Made by a program: the position numbers and the translations under genes
In this document: positions 38,786-49,775 of the stretch, in pieces
How the letters are laid out: each line of letters opens with the position of its first letter
Position numbering within the stretch: the first letter of the stretch is position 1
The notes under the pieces: model-generated
Databases searched by the model: none
What the model was told of the DNA's origin: nothing
What the model saw: the letters and a program-made list of their open reading frames with translations, nothing else
Assembly: GCA_016124805.1 (NCBI GenBank)
Contig: WGND01000001.1
Location: 186,001-250,000, forward strand
DNA: 64,000 nucleotides
Direction: 5' to 3'
From: Hyphomicrobiales bacterium
GTDB lineage: Bacteria > Pseudomonadota > Alphaproteobacteria > Parvibaculales > Parvibaculaceae

Positions 38786-40194
38786 GTAGCGTAGACACAA
38801 GCCATGAAAATGGTGAACCGGCCTCCACGGGCGCACAGATTTCGTGGCTGCTTTATGAATGGGCCAACCAGCCCTATTTCTCTCTGGTCACGATTTTCCT
38901 CTTCGCGCCTTATCTGACACAGACCGTCATCGGCGATGCCGTGGCCGGTCAGGCCTATTGGGGTTACACGCAGGCCATTGCGGGCGTCATCATTGCGCTC
39001 GCCAGTCCGCTGCTCGGCGCCATGGCTGATGCGGCGGGCCCGCGCAAACCCTGGATCCTGTTCTTCACCATTTTCTGCACGCTTGGCTGTTTCGGGCTCT
39101 GGTTTGCCATGCCCGGGTCGCCGGTGCTGCCCGTGCTTGTCGCGCTGGTCATTGCTTCTGTCGGGATGGAATTCACGATCATCTTTGCCAATGCCATGTT
39201 GCCGAGCATTGCGTCCGAACGACGCCTCGGCCTGCTCTCCGGCATCGGCATTGGTCTTGGCCAGCTTGCCGCCATTGTGGCGCTGGTGCTGGTGCTCGTT
39301 TTTCTGCAACTGCCCGGTCAGGTATCGGCAGGCTTCATTCCCGATGCGCCGATCTTCGGTCTCTCGCGAGAGGCGTTTGAAACCGATCGCGCCACCGGGC
39401 CCATCAGCGGTATCTGGTTTCTTGTCTTCATGATGCCGCTCCTGCTCTTTGTGCCCGATCAGGCCCGTTCAGGTCTCTCGCGCCTCGAAGCTTCCAAAGC
39501 CGGTCTCATCCGTCTCGGCCACACGATCAGCAAGGCCTGGCATTTCCGCAATGTCGCCCTCTATCTGATTTCGCGCATGGCCTTTTACGACGGCATGAAT
39601 GCGATCTTTGTTTTCGGCGGCATTCTGGCAGCCTCCATTTTTCATTGGGGTGCCATGGAAATGGCGATCTACGGGCTCTGGGCCACCTTCTTTGCTGCGC
39701 TGGGCGCTTTTGCCGGCGGCTGGCTTGACCAGCGCTTCGGCTCCAAGCCGACATTGATCTGGGCGCTCATCCTGACGATCCTCATTTTCACCGTGCTGAT
39801 CTCTTTTGATCATGATCAGCTTTTCTTCTTCATCCATGTTGCCGTCCCGGATGACGCCAAGCCCTTCACGACATTGCCGCAGCAGGGCTTCCTCATCACG
39901 GTTGCCTTTTTTGGACTGGTGGCGGGGCCGACCATTGCCTCGAGTCGGACGATGCTTGCCCGTATCGCGCCGGTTGAAATGATGACGGAATTTTTCGGGC
40001 TCTATTCGCTGGCGGGCAAGGCGACCACTTTTGTCGCGCCGCTGCTCATCGGTCTGGTGACAAGCCTCAGCGGCAGCCAGCGCATCGGTCTCATGGTGGT
40101 GATGCCGCTCATCATTCTCGGCATCATCATGCTGGCTTTCGTCAAGGAAGAGCGCGCGACCGCGCTCGAAGAAGTCATCGAGCACGAAATCTAG
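38782..40194 (+). CDS. MFS transporter (UMF1-like), tandem paralogue
   Basis: [55 protein letters not shown] start overlaps upstream stop by 4 nt. Confidence 0.88.
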   Translation: MSSVDTSHENGEPASTGAQISWLLYEWANQPYFSLVTIFLFAPYLTQTVIGDAVAGQAYWGYTQAIAGVIIALASPLLGAMADAAGPRKPWILFFTIFCTLGCFGLWFAMPGSPVLPVLVALVIASVGMEFTIIFANAMLPSIASERRLGLLSGIGIGLGQLAAIVALVLVLVFLQLPGQVSAGFIPDAPIFGLSREAFETDRATGPISGIWFLVFMMPLLLFVPDQARSGLSRLEASKAGLIRLGHTISKAWHFRNVALYLISRMAFYDGMNAIFVFGGILAASIFHWGAMEMAIYGLWATFFAALGAFAGGWLDQRFGSKPTLIWALILTILIFTVLISFDHDQLFFFIHVAVPDDAKPFTTLPQQGFLITVAFFGLVAGPTIASSRTMLARIAPVEMMTEFFGLYSLAGKATTFVAPLLIGLVTSLSGSQRIGLMVVMPLIILGIIMLAFVKEERATALEEVIEHEI

Positions 40195-40210
40195 TTTGTC
40201 GCGACTGCGC

Positions 40211-40247
40211 AAAAAAAGGCCACCCTCGCAAGAAGGTGGCCTTTGTT
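40211..40247. terminator. bidirectional intrinsic terminator
   Basis: AAAGGCCACC-loop-GGTGGCCTTT flanked by A and T tracts between convergent genes. Confidence 0.85.
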
Positions 40248-40265
40248 ATTTGTGGTGGTGTCGCC

Positions 40266-41879
40266 TTAGTGGCGGAAGTGGCGCATGCCCGTCATCACCA
40301 TGGCGAGGCCTTTTTCGTCGGCTGCCGCAATCACTTCATCATCACGCATCGAGCCGCCGGGCTGGATGACGGCGGTGGCGCCGGCTTCCGCCGCTGACAG
40401 CAAGCCGTCGGCGAAGGGGAAGAAGGCGTCAGAGGCCACAACCGAGCCGATCGTGGCGGGCTTGTCGAGGCCGAGTGCCTCGGCGGCATCCTGTGCCTTG
40501 CGCGCGGCGATGCGGGCTGAGTCAACGCGGCTCATCTGGCCTGCGCCGATGCCGACCGTTGCCCCGTCCTTCACATAGATGATGGCATTTGATTTCACAT
40601 GCTTGCAGACACGGAAGGCAAAGAGCAGGTCCTTGAGTTCCTGCTGTGTCGGCTGGCGTTTGGTCACGACCTTGAGGTCATCCAGTTCAATATGGCCATT
40701 GTCGCGCGACTGGACGAGCATGCCGCCCGAGACCGACTTCACCGTCAGGCCGGGGCTTGTCGCATCGGCCAACCCGCCGGTGATCAGCAGGCGGAGGTTT
40801 TTCTTGGCGCCGATGATGCGGCGCGCATCCTCATCAGCGCCGGGGGCGATAATCACTTCGGTGAAAATCTTGGCGATCTCTTCAGCCGTTTCGCCATCCA
40901 GCGGCAGGTTGGCGGCGATGATGCCGCCAAAGGCCGACACGGTGTCGCAGGCAAAGGCCTTGCGATAGGCATCCGCCAGCGAGCTGCCCGAGGCCACGCC
41001 GCAGGGATTGGCATGCTTGATGATGGCGATGGCCGGCGCGATCTTGGGATCGAATTCGGAGACGAGTTCAAATGCGGCGTCGGTATCATTGATGTTGTTG
41101 TAGGAAAGCTCCTTGCCCTGCAGCTGCTGCGCCGTCGAGACGCCTTCGCGCTGTTCGCCGCTCACATAGAAGGCGGCATTCTGATGCGGGTTCTCGCCAT
41201 AGCGCAATGTCTGCTTCAGATACCCGCCAAAGGCGCGCCAGTCCGGCGCCTCGTTTCCAAGCGTGGTGGCAAACCAGTTCGAGATCGCCGCATCATAGGC
41301 CGCCGTGCGGGCATAGGCCTTGTGCGCCAGCGCCTTGCGCGTGGCCAAGGTGGTGCCCTTGTGGCTTTTGATTTCCTCGATGATTTTTGAATAGTCGCTG
41401 CCTTCCACGATGACGGCGACATAGGCATGGTTCTTGGCCGCCGCGCGGATCATGGCCGGGCCGCCAATGTCGATATTTTCCACGCAGTCATCATAGTCGC
41501 CGCCCTTGGCCACCGTTTCCTCGAAGGGATAGAGATTGACGCAGAGCAGGTCGATCTGGCCGATGCCATGGGCCTCCATCGCGGCCTTGTGGCCTGCATC
41601 ATCGCGAATGGCGAGCAGCCCGCCATGGACCATCGGGTGGAGGGTCTTGACGCGGCCATCCATCATTTCGGGAAAGCCGGTGAGCTCAGCCACATCGCGC
41701 ACCGGCAGGCTTGCCTCCTTGATCGCCTTGGCCGTGCCGCCTGTCGAGACCAGTTCGACGCCGGCCTCATGGAGCGCGCGGGCAAATTCGATCAGGCCGG
41801 TCTTGTCGGAAACGGAAAGAAGGGCGCGGCGGACAGGCTGGATATCGGCGGCGGGGCTGGCTTGGCGGGTCGATGTCAT
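40266..41879 (-). CDS. purH: bifunctional AICAR formyltransferase/IMP cyclohydrolase
   Basis: [37 protein letters not shown]...[19 protein letters not shown]...[14 protein letters not shown]...[11 protein letters not shown]. Confidence 0.98.
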   Translation of the reverse strand: MTSTRQASPAADIQPVRRALLSVSDKTGLIEFARALHEAGVELVSTGGTAKAIKEASLPVRDVAELTGFPEMMDGRVKTLHPMVHGGLLAIRDDAGHKAAMEAHGIGQIDLLCVNLYPFEETVAKGGDYDDCVENIDIGGPAMIRAAAKNHAYVAVIVEGSDYSKIIEEIKSHKGTTLATRKALAHKAYARTAAYDAAISNWFATTLGNEAPDWRAFGGYLKQTLRYGENPHQNAAFYVSGEQREGVSTAQQLQGKELSYNNINDTDAAFELVSEFDPKIAPAIAIIKHANPCGVASGSSLADAYRKAFACDTVSAFGGIIAANLPLDGETAEEIAKIFTEVIIAPGADEDARRIIGAKKNLRLLITGGLADATSPGLTVKSVSGGMLVQSRDNGHIELDDLKVVTKRQPTQQELKDLLFAFRVCKHVKSNAIIYVKDGATVGIGAGQMSRVDSARIAARKAQDAAEALGLDKPATIGSVVASDAFFPFADGLLSAAEAGATAVIQPGGSMRDDEVIAAADEKGLAMVMTGMRHFRH

Positions 41880-42080
41880 GGGGATCACTCGTTGATGGGC
41901 GGCAGGGGCGCATGAAGGCTGATGCGGGGCCGATAGCATGTTTCCGGCCCCTTCGCCAATCCGCCAGCCCCAATTTTCCCTTTTCGGGGCGAGTGGCTCT
42001 ACGGAAATGAGGATTCCGGCTCTAGTCTGGAGCCGGAAAGCCGCCTAAGCCTGCCTGCCCCATCTGGAAGGAGCCCGCCC

Positions 42081-42494
42081 ATGTCTGAGGATATTCTCGC
42101 CGCCATCAAGTCCTTTCCCGTGCCACTGGCAGAAACGCTTGGCATGACATTCATCGCTGCCGAGCCTGATTGCGTGGTCGCCGAGCTCAAGGTCCGCAAG
42201 GAACTCTGCACGGTGCCCGATATACTGCATGGCGGGGCGATCATGGCGCTTGCCGACAATACCGGCGCCATGGCAACGGTGCTGAACCTGCCCCAGGGCG
42301 CCACCACCACGACGGTCGAGAGCAAAACCAATTTTCTGGCGCCCATTCCCGTGGGCGATGTGGCCACAGCGACCTGCACGCCCCATCACCGGGGCGGGCG
42401 GCTGATGGTCTGGGAAACGCGCATCACGCGCGGCGATGGCCGGCTTTGCGCCGTGGTCACCCAGAGCCAGCTCGTGATGCTGCCAAAAGCCTAG
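42081..42494 (+). CDS. PaaI-family hotdog thioesterase
   Basis: LCTVPDILHGGAIMALADNTGAMATVLNLP. Confidence 0.87.
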   Translation: MSEDILAAIKSFPVPLAETLGMTFIAAEPDCVVAELKVRKELCTVPDILHGGAIMALADNTGAMATVLNLPQGATTTTVESKTNFLAPIPVGDVATATCTPHHRGGRLMVWETRITRGDGRLCAVVTQSQLVMLPKA

Positions 42495-44383
42495 CGCGAC
42501 AGCTCGGGCAGTTCCGGCACGTCGCTGTCCTCGGCCTTGGGGCTGCCGGCATTGCGGGCCGAGAGGCGCCGCCAGGCCCAGTTCACATGGGCTTCATTGC
42601 GGAAGACATTGCCGCTGACCACGATCTGCTCGGCGCGGCGGGTGGAATCGCCCGAGCCCAGATAGACACTTTCCTCGATATTGATCGTACAGTCGCTGGA
42701 ATTGCTTTTGGCGCGGAACTGCCAGCCATCGCCATTGGGCAGCAGCACCAGCACATTGTTGCGGTCATGGGCCAGCGACACGCGGGCATCGGGATGGATG
42801 TGGAAGCGGATCGCAAAGGGGATCAGTTCCTCCGGGTCGCGCCAGTAGCGTGTCTGCCAGGGCCAGGCGCGTTTTTGCATGACCGGGGCTTCCACCACAT
42901 CCTCGCCACGCAGGTCCTCGCCGCTGGTGGAAAGAAAGAGCCGACGGCGATGCATCAGGCCGTAATCCGGCACATAGCTGTCATGGGCTGATTCAATCCA
43001 GATGCCGCCTTCATTTTCGTTGCGGCGGCTTTCAACCCAGTTCGGCCCCTCCATCATGCGCGACCCCAGCAGGGCGCGCGACAGGCGACCGCGCAGCATG
43101 CGGGCCGAGGAGGTGTCATCAAGCGCCAGCGTCGAATGGGCCGCCGTGGCGCGGCTGGCCGCCTCCCAGTCAGGCCCCAGAAAGCGCGTTGCGCCGCAAT
43201 TCACGACAAGCCGGTGCCGGTTGACGCTCATCTCAAACGAAAGACAGCCGGCATGGGCGGCATGGCTGTAGGGTCCGGGCGGCAGGGTGCCGGTATCGGC
43301 AACAATGCTGACAGGCCCCGCTGCAAGGCGCTGATAGCCGGAATGGGGGGCATAGCCGAAGGGCCGCCCCTTGGCGTCATCGCGCTCAAGGATGGCATCA
43401 ATCGCCCCTTCCGGGCCTTCATTGGCGCCATTGAAAAGTGCCAGCTTGCCGTCGCCATGGCGGAAGAAACGCAGCATCGGCGTCATCCGGTCAATGGCGT
43501 TGCGCATGGGGGCGGGCACTTCAATGCGGCGGGTGATCAGTGCATCGCGCAGCGACAACAGGTCGAGCAGGATGGAAAGCTGTGCTGCCGGATTGCGACT
43601 GATATGGCCGCCATCGGCCAGGATCTGGCGGTCGAGTTCGCGGCAGACCAGCCGGATGCCTTTTTCCAGCCGCTTGCGGCCTTCCGAGAGGCACAGCCCG
43701 GAAAAGGTCAGGCCCAGCGCCGCCGTCAGCCGTGGCTCGCCGACCGGCGCCATGCTGGCGGTGCGCGAAAGATGGCGGGACTGGATCGCCATATTGCGCA
43801 GCAGTGTGGAGCGGAAAATCAGGTCCGCGCCTTCAATGATCAGCGGCCCGTTGGAAAACCATGAAATCATCCGGCGGCCGATCACATGCGGCCTGCCGCT
43901 GATCGCGCCCATTCCGCCATAGGCCGTGATCCAGCCCTGCACGAGCTTCTGGGCATAGATGCGGGCGGCATCACCATTATTGGCGCTCTGGGCCGCCGAG
44001 AAATGCCGCAGCCAGGCAAAGCCATGCAGCTCCTCGGCCCAGGTTTCGCTCGGCGGTTCGGTGGAGAAGGGCGAGGTGCCGGCCTGAATGCGGACCTGTC
44101 CGCCGGGCAGATGCCAGTGGCCCTGAAACATGGCGTCAGCGCGGCTGGCCCGTCCCGGGCGCAGGTCGCGGGGATGCTGGATCATGTGATCGGGCATGGG
44201 CCCGCGCAGCGTCAGGCCATAGGCCCAGGTGCCATAGACATAGGCCAGCGAGACATCGCGGATGCGGATGAGGGCGGCGGCGGCCAGATCGGTGGCGCGA
44301 TTGCCGCCGGGCGCACGTCCGCGAAGGGGCGCCTCATGCGTCAGGCTCTGGGTCTTCTGTTCTTTGCCTCGCGCGCCGGTCAT
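42491..44383 (-). CDS. heparinase II/III family protein
   Basis: C-terminal heparinase II/III-like region (HSGYQRLAAGPVSIVADTG...HAAHAGCLSFEMSVNRHRLVVNCG); typical position next to purH/rpe. Confidence 0.9.
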   Translation of the reverse strand: MTGARGKEQKTQSLTHEAPLRGRAPGGNRATDLAAAALIRIRDVSLAYVYGTWAYGLTLRGPMPDHMIQHPRDLRPGRASRADAMFQGHWHLPGGQVRIQAGTSPFSTEPPSETWAEELHGFAWLRHFSAAQSANNGDAARIYAQKLVQGWITAYGGMGAISGRPHVIGRRMISWFSNGPLIIEGADLIFRSTLLRNMAIQSRHLSRTASMAPVGEPRLTAALGLTFSGLCLSEGRKRLEKGIRLVCRELDRQILADGGHISRNPAAQLSILLDLLSLRDALITRRIEVPAPMRNAIDRMTPMLRFFRHGDGKLALFNGANEGPEGAIDAILERDDAKGRPFGYAPHSGYQRLAAGPVSIVADTGTLPPGPYSHAAHAGCLSFEMSVNRHRLVVNCGATRFLGPDWEAASRATAAHSTLALDDTSSARMLRGRLSRALLGSRMMEGPNWVESRRNENEGGIWIESAHDSYVPDYGLMHRRRLFLSTSGEDLRGEDVVEAPVMQKRAWPWQTRYWRDPEELIPFAIRFHIHPDARVSLAHDRNNVLVLLPNGDGWQFRAKSNSSDCTINIEESVYLGSGDSTRRAEQIVVSGNVFRNEAHVNWAWRRLSARNAGSPKAEDSDVPELPELSR

Positions 44384-44434
44384 GGATGTTGTCCGCTTCG
44401 GAGCCTCGGGCTCCTTTTGCCGGTGAATTGCGTA

Positions 44435-45094
44435 TTATGCGCCGCGCAGACCCTTGATGTTGGGGGCATAGGCGGCAGGTCCGCCCTTGAAGGTTGCCGT
44501 GCCTGCCACCAGCACGGTTGCGCCAGCGGCGATGGCGCGGGGTGCTGTTTCATTATTGATGCCGCCATCGACCTCAAGGTCAATGGGCAATCCCAGCGCG
44601 TCGATGCGTTCGCGGATGATGGCGATGCGCTCAAGCTGGCTTTCAATGAAGCTTTGCCCGCCAAAACCCGGATTGACGCTCATCACCAGCACCAGATCAA
44701 GATCGGGCAAGAGCGGCCAGAGAAATTCGAGCGGGGTTGCCGGATTGAGCGAGAGGCCCGCCTTGCAGCCGGCCGCCTTGATGCTCTGCACCGTGCGGTG
44801 GGGGTGGGCACCGGCTTCGGGATGGAAGGTGATGATGTCAGCGCCTGCCTTGGCAAAGCCCTCGATATAGGGGTCCACCGGCGCGATCATCAGATGCACA
44901 TCGAAGGTCTTTTTCGTGTGCGGGCGCAGGGCCTTCACCACATCGGGGCCAATGGTGATGTTGGGCACGAAATGGCCGTCCATCACATCGATATGAATAT
45001 AGTCGGCCCCGGCCTCATCAATGGCGCGGACTTCTTCGCCCAGACGGGCAAAATCAGCGGACAGGATGGAGGGGGCAATCTTGATGCCGCTCAT
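44435..45094 (-). CDS. rpe: ribulose-phosphate 3-epimerase
   Basis: [47 protein letters not shown]...[21 protein letters not shown]...LEVDGGIN. Confidence 0.97.
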   Translation of the reverse strand: MSGIKIAPSILSADFARLGEEVRAIDEAGADYIHIDVMDGHFVPNITIGPDVVKALRPHTKKTFDVHLMIAPVDPYIEGFAKAGADIITFHPEAGAHPHRTVQSIKAAGCKAGLSLNPATPLEFLWPLLPDLDLVLVMSVNPGFGGQSFIESQLERIAIIRERIDALGLPIDLEVDGGINNETAPRAIAAGATVLVAGTATFKGGPAAYAPNIKGLRGA

Positions 45095-45191
45095 GGTCGG
45101 ATGCTCTCTTATGGGACGAAAGGGCCCTCAAAACACTATATTTAGTGCTTATCAGGTCGATTCACAGGGTGCAACAGATTGCGGGCCTGTC

Positions 45192-46514
45192 TCAGCTAAG
45201 GCGCGTCAAACGGGCGGCAAAGAAGCCGTCCATGCCGCCCTGCGCGGCCATATGGCAGGGCAGGCTGCGCAGATCGCCCTGCGGGCTCACGCATTCGGCC
45301 AGGCCACCGATCTCGGCGGCCTGCACGGGCAGGCGGGCAAAACCGGGATGGCTCGCCAGAAAAGCCTCGATCTGGTTTGGCCCTTCCTCGGCTTCGAGCG
45401 AACAGGTGCAATAGATGAGACGCCCGCCCGGATTGAGCAGCGTCGCGGCATGGACGAGCAGTTTTGCCTGCAGGGCGGCGAGCTTGTCGCGGTCGGTGGG
45501 GCGTTTGAGATGCAGCACATCAGGGTGGCGGCGCGCGGTGCCCGTCGCGGTGCAGGGGGCGTCGAGCAGGATCGCGTCCCATTTGCGGCCCGGCGCATAG
45601 GTCGCCGCATCCGCCGTCACAATGTCGGCGCTGAGTTTGAGCCGTTCGAGATTTTGCGTCAGCCGCGTCAGGCGCGGGGCGGAGCGATCCACCGATGTCA
45701 CATGGGCGCCCGCGGCAGCGCATTCGGCCGTCTTGCCGCCCGGCGCGGCGCAAAGGTCGAGCACGTCTTTGCCCGCCACCCCGCCGAGCAGTTTTACCGG
45801 CAGGCTGGCGGCCACGTCCTGCACCCACCAGTTGCCGTCCGCAAAGCCGTCCAGCGCTTCAATGCGGCCCCCTGTCGGCAGACGCAATGTGCCCGAAGGC
45901 AGTCGCGTGCCGTTGAGGCGGCTCGCCCAGTCGGCCATGTCGAGACCCGGCTTGAAACTCAGATCAAGCGGCGGTTCGCCCATATGGGCCACAGCAATCG
46001 CGCGGGCGGTTTCCTCGCCATAGGCCGTCGCCCAGCTCGTCCAGGCCCATTGGGGGGTGTTGATGCGGGGGCCATCGCAGGCCGCGAGCAGGTCCTTGCC
46101 TTCGCGTGTGAGGCGGCGCAACACGGCATTGACAAGCGACTTGTAATGATGGGCATCGTCATCGGCGCCGGCCGCTTCCACCGCCGTGCCGACAGCGGCA
46201 TGCTGGGCCACATCCATGAAGAGGATTTCAGCCGCCGCGCCGCGCAGGATCGCGAGCGTCATGCTGGCGCGGGTGGGCAGGGGCTTGGCCATCATCTGGC
46301 CGAGCACATGGTCGATTTCGCCCAGGTGCCGAAGGGCGGTCGCGGCAATCGCGCGGGCAAAGCCACGGTCGCGCGGTTCGGCCTGTGAGAGGGCGCCATG
46401 GGCGGCTTCCTGCGCAAAGGCCTCGTCAAAGGCGCGTTTGCGGGCGAGCACGTCTTCAAGCAGGCGCGCGGCGGCCTGACGGGCGATCAGCCCCTGTTGT
46501 GCGGTGTCATTCAT
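45192..46514 (-). CDS. rsmB: 16S rRNA (cytosine-C5)-methyltransferase RsmB/Sun family
   Basis: N-terminal NusB-like domain; VLDLCAAPGGKTAECAAAGA; ILLDAPCTATGTARRHPD; LIYCTCSLEAEEG. Confidence 0.92.
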   Translation of the reverse strand: MNDTAQQGLIARQAAARLLEDVLARKRAFDEAFAQEAAHGALSQAEPRDRGFARAIAATALRHLGEIDHVLGQMMAKPLPTRASMTLAILRGAAAEILFMDVAQHAAVGTAVEAAGADDDAHHYKSLVNAVLRRLTREGKDLLAACDGPRINTPQWAWTSWATAYGEETARAIAVAHMGEPPLDLSFKPGLDMADWASRLNGTRLPSGTLRLPTGGRIEALDGFADGNWWVQDVAASLPVKLLGGVAGKDVLDLCAAPGGKTAECAAAGAHVTSVDRSAPRLTRLTQNLERLKLSADIVTADAATYAPGRKWDAILLDAPCTATGTARRHPDVLHLKRPTDRDKLAALQAKLLVHAATLLNPGGRLIYCTCSLEAEEGPNQIEAFLASHPGFARLPVQAAEIGGLAECVSPQGDLRSLPCHMAAQGGMDGFFAARLTRLS

Positions 46515-46683
46515 GGGCGGCGTTAGACCACAGCCGCCCGACAAAGGGAATGGGGCTTAAATCTGTGGTATTTGATATTAAACGTGCCAAAGATTTCTCT
46601 CTTCGGTGGTGCGGGGCTAGCGTAACGAACGGGTACTCAATCAGTCCCGTATTGCCCTTTCCCATAGGAACGCCTGAATCGCG

Positions 46684-46992
46684 ATGTTTGACGTATCCGG
46701 TGACGTTGCCCCCTACATTGACCTTCACCGCCTATTTCAGAGTGGCGAGGTGATCAACATCAGCAATGTGGCTATTGAGAAAGGCACTCTGGATACGCGG
46801 GAGTTTTTAGAGCGTGTTATGATTGCCAAGGGACTTGATGCTGGTGACAGGCAGCTGGCCCGCTCACTTTGTCTGCGCATCTTTCAGGATCTCAGGATGC
46901 AGGAGAAGCGAGGGAAAGTTCCCGCACCGGTAAGCGCAAGGGTGTCAGGGTCTGGGGCCTTTAAGGCTTTTCCCCGGTTGCGCGGCCTTTAA
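46684..46992 (+). CDS. small hypothetical protein
   Basis: 102-aa ORF MFDVSGDVAPYIDLHRLFQSGEVINISNVAIEKGTLDTREFLERVMIAKGL with AGGAA upstream; convergent 32-bp overlap with the DUF2335 gene. Confidence 0.42.
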   Translation: MFDVSGDVAPYIDLHRLFQSGEVINISNVAIEKGTLDTREFLERVMIAKGLDAGDRQLARSLCLRIFQDLRMQEKRGKVPAPVSARVSGSGAFKAFPRLRGL

Positions 46993-47479
46993 TGAAAACA
47001 CCGATTGTGCCAAGCGCTCCGGTTCCCAGAAATAGGCCAGTCCCCATATCGCTCCCCACATACACAGAGACCATTGCTCCAATCGCTAGGAGCGCCAAGG
47101 CAGAAAAACCAAGCACCTGCCCAAGCTTCTGGTCATTTACATCGCCCCCTACGACAATTTTCTCCAGTTCTTGGCGGTGCTTTGCCTCGTCCTCGGCCAT
47201 ACCAATTATGCGGTCCGCAGCACCCGGACAGATTTCTTCATATTCTCGGAGATGGCGCGGATGAGCTATCGGGCCAGAAAATTTTTCCTGCCGAACAACA
47301 CCAAATACTTGCGATACAATTTGGTCTCTTTGCCCCTTCGGAACCAATGCGCCGATGCGCCTAGAAAGCTCTTCTTTAAGCTCTGCTTCCTCGCTAAGCA
47401 GGGACTCTGCGTTCTCCGGCGCTTCCTCCGCCTTTAATACAGGAGTCCTCTGTTGGGATTTTATATCCTTGCTGCTCAA
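46961..47479 (-). CDS. DUF2335 domain membrane protein
   Basis: SGPIAHPRHLREYEEICPGAADRIIGMAEDEAKHRQELEKIVV + C-terminal TM pair (VLGFSALALLAIGAMVSVYVGSDMGTGLFLGTGALGTIGVFIKG). Confidence 0.85.
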   Translation of the reverse strand: MSSKDIKSQQRTPVLKAEEAPENAESLLSEEAELKEELSRRIGALVPKGQRDQIVSQVFGVVRQEKFSGPIAHPRHLREYEEICPGAADRIIGMAEDEAKHRQELEKIVVGGDVNDQKLGQVLGFSALALLAIGAMVSVYVGSDMGTGLFLGTGALGTIGVFIKGRATGEKP

Positions 47480-47678
47480 GCTGCTTACGTTCCTTTTGCA
47501 TAGCCTCCTTTAGGGCAATGGCAACAATTTCCCATGCCCTTTCAACGCTGGAGTCTATTTTTCTATGCCGATAATAAAACTTTGGGGCGAAAAAAAGTGC
47601 GGGCGCGCCAAATCCATTCAGAAGACCTCTCCTGAAAGCCTTTGATTCTATTAGATATTTTGCTCTTGTCTTTTCCAT
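47394..47678 (-). CDS. hypothetical protein upstream of the DUF2335 gene
   Basis: MEKTRAKYLIESKAFRRGLLNGFGAPALFFAPKFYYRHRKIDSSVERAWEIVAIALKEAMQKERKQLEQQ; open frame extends upstream, TTG at 47828 is an alternative start. Confidence 0.45.
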   Translation of the reverse strand: MEKTRAKYLIESKAFRRGLLNGFGAPALFFAPKFYYRHRKIDSSVERAWEIVAIALKEAMQKERKQLEQQGYKIPTEDSCIKGGGSAGERRVPA

Positions 47679-47847
47679 GTTGTAGATATTAGCCTCTAAA
47701 TGGGTTTTTTCAATGACACTCCTAATAATTTGAAGAAGCGTTAACTCGCCCGCCTCTGCCGGTAGCCCTTCCACTGGCAGCTGACAGGGTGGATAAGCAC
47801 CCCCATAACCATTGTGAACTACACGCAATTGCTTACGCGACGATGCC

Positions 47848-48711
47848 TCACCCCCAGGGCTTCCCCTTGGCGCGGTTGGTGTCCTCGGCCATCTGGCGCA
47901 GGGCCTCGATCCGGTTTTTCGTTGCTGGATGGGTCGAGAAGAGATTATCCCGGCCAATGCCCGCCAGCGGATTGATGATGAACATATGCGCCGTTGCCGG
48001 ATTGGATTCTGCGGCCTGATTGGGAATTTGGCGGGCCGCGTTCTCGATCTTGCCAAGGGCTGAGGCGAGCCACATCGGGTGGCCGGAAATTTCCGCACCC
48101 GCCCTGTCGGCTGAATATTCCCGCGTCCGGCTGATCGCCATCTGCACCAGCGCTGCCGCCATGGGCGCGAGGATCGCCAGCGCAATCGAGCCGATGATCC
48201 CGCCGCTATTGCGGTTGCCGCCAAAAAACAGCGCGAAATTGGCCAGCATCGAAATCGCGCCGGCTATGGTTGCCGTCACCGTCATGGTCAGCGTGTCGTG
48301 GTTTTTGATATGGCCGAGCTCATGGGCCATGACGCCGGCCAGTTCCTCCGGGCTCAGCATGTTCAAAAGCCCCGTGGTCGCGGCGACAGCGGCATGGTCC
48401 GGATTGCGGCCCGTGGCAAAGGCGTTGGGCTGGGGGGTGTCGATCACATAGACACGCGGCATGGGGATCTGCGCATTTTCGGCCAGCCGCGCCACAAGGC
48501 GCACAAATTCCGGTGCGCTCGTCTCATCCACCGCACGTGCATTGTGCATGCGCAGGACCATCTTGTCGGCGTTCCAATAGGCAAAGAGGTTCATGCCTGC
48601 GGCGACGAGAAAGGCGATCATCATGCCGCCCGTGCCACCCATCAGATAGCCGAGCCCCATGAAAAGGGCCGTCATGGCGGCCAGCAGCATGCCTGTCTTG
48701 ATCGTGTTCAT
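47848..48711 (-). CDS. htpX: zinc metalloprotease HtpX
   Basis: [40 protein letters not shown] (HEXXH), N-terminal TM pair. Confidence 0.96.
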   Translation of the reverse strand: MNTIKTGMLLAAMTALFMGLGYLMGGTGGMMIAFLVAAGMNLFAYWNADKMVLRMHNARAVDETSAPEFVRLVARLAENAQIPMPRVYVIDTPQPNAFATGRNPDHAAVAATTGLLNMLSPEELAGVMAHELGHIKNHDTLTMTVTATIAGAISMLANFALFFGGNRNSGGIIGSIALAILAPMAAALVQMAISRTREYSADRAGAEISGHPMWLASALGKIENAARQIPNQAAESNPATAHMFIINPLAGIGRDNLFSTHPATKNRIEALRQMAEDTNRAKGKPWG

Positions 48712-48835
48712 GTCCGTCCGTTTGTCCTCTTCAAATGGTCAGGTCCCGATCACCCGCTTGAGCCATGGGTGGAACCCGAACCCTATGAGGCATATATGTA
48801 GTCTCGCATGACAGAGACAAGTGAGGAGATCTCGC

Positions 48836-49057
48836 ATGGTTATCCCCGGTAACGTGACGGAAGAGGCCCCCGACGATACCCCCAAAGTGCTGAGCCCGGC
48901 TGCCAGACGCGCGCTGGCGGAAGCCGAGGCGCGTCGGGTTGCGGCGGAGGCCGCCGATGCCGCCAATCCCCGTCCCGTCGAAATCAACGGCCCCAAGGGC
49001 AAGGAGCCGACACGTTATGGTGACTGGGAGAAAAAAGGGATTGTGAGCGATTTCTGA
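48836..49057 (+). CDS. DUF1674 / SDHAF4-like protein
   Basis: C-terminal PVEINGPKGKEPTRYGDWEKKGIVSDF. Confidence 0.93.
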   Translation: MVIPGNVTEEAPDDTPKVLSPAARRALAEAEARRVAAEAADAANPRPVEINGPKGKEPTRYGDWEKKGIVSDF

Positions 49058-49100
49058 GTTCCGGTCGCCTCGTCATCTGCGTCTCAACATTGCCGCCCGT

Positions 49101-49769
49101 GTGGTGCTGTTGCTCATCTTCACGAGCGGGGCCATATGGTTTCTGTTTCATTTGCCCGACAGCATCAATCCCTTCTCGCCGCTTGAAATTGCCGACGCGC
49201 CCAATCTCGTCACGCCCTTGAAGTTGCGCATATTGGGTGCCCGGCCCGAGGCCTGCGCCGGCGTCATCAAGAGGGCAGGCGTCGAGGTGACGCGCGCGCC
49301 CATCCTCTCGGATGAAGCTGATTGCGGTGCCGATGATGCGATGACGCTGAAAAAGTCGCAGGTCGTTTATGGCGATGGCGTCGAGATGACTTGCCCGGCA
49401 CTCACCGCGCTGATGATCTGGGAGCGCCATGTCGCGATCCCCGCCGCGCGTGCCGAAATGGGTGCTGACCTCACCCGCATCATTCATTATGGCAGCTATC
49501 AGTGTCGCAATGTGAATGGCGCCAAGGACGGCAAGCGCTCCAAACATGCCAGCGCGCGTGCCATCGACATTGCAGGCTTTCAGTTTTCAGACGGACAAAA
49601 AATCAGTGTACTGAAAGACTGGGGGCAGGACACGCCCGCCGGGCGCTATCTCAAGCGTGTGCATGATGGGGCTTGCGAGGTGTTCAATGGCGTGCTCGGG
49701 CCGGATTATAACGCCCTCCACGCCAATCATTTCCATTTCGAGCGCGGTGCCTGGAGCTATTGCAAATAG
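49101..49769 (+). CDS. extensin-like family protein
   Basis: CPALTALMIWERHVAIPAARAEMGADLTRIIHYGSYQCRNVNGAKDGKRSKHASARAIDIAGF...NALHANHFHFERGAWSYCK; a start further upstream (from about 49053) is possible. Confidence 0.9.
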   Translation: MVLLLIFTSGAIWFLFHLPDSINPFSPLEIADAPNLVTPLKLRILGARPEACAGVIKRAGVEVTRAPILSDEADCGADDAMTLKKSQVVYGDGVEMTCPALTALMIWERHVAIPAARAEMGADLTRIIHYGSYQCRNVNGAKDGKRSKHASARAIDIAGFQFSDGQKISVLKDWGQDTPAGRYLKRVHDGACEVFNGVLGPDYNALHANHFHFERGAWSYCK

Positions 49770-49775
49770 TGCGAG

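Noticed and set aside
37232-40212. Minus-strand ORFs 37232-38686, 38683-39309 and 39469-40212
   Set aside because: Charged, low-complexity antisense frames of the MFS transporter genes.
46507-46728. 73-aa minus-strand ORF between rsmB and the DUF2335 cassette
   Set aside because: No clear SD and overlaps the opposite-strand ORF at 46684; insufficient evidence.
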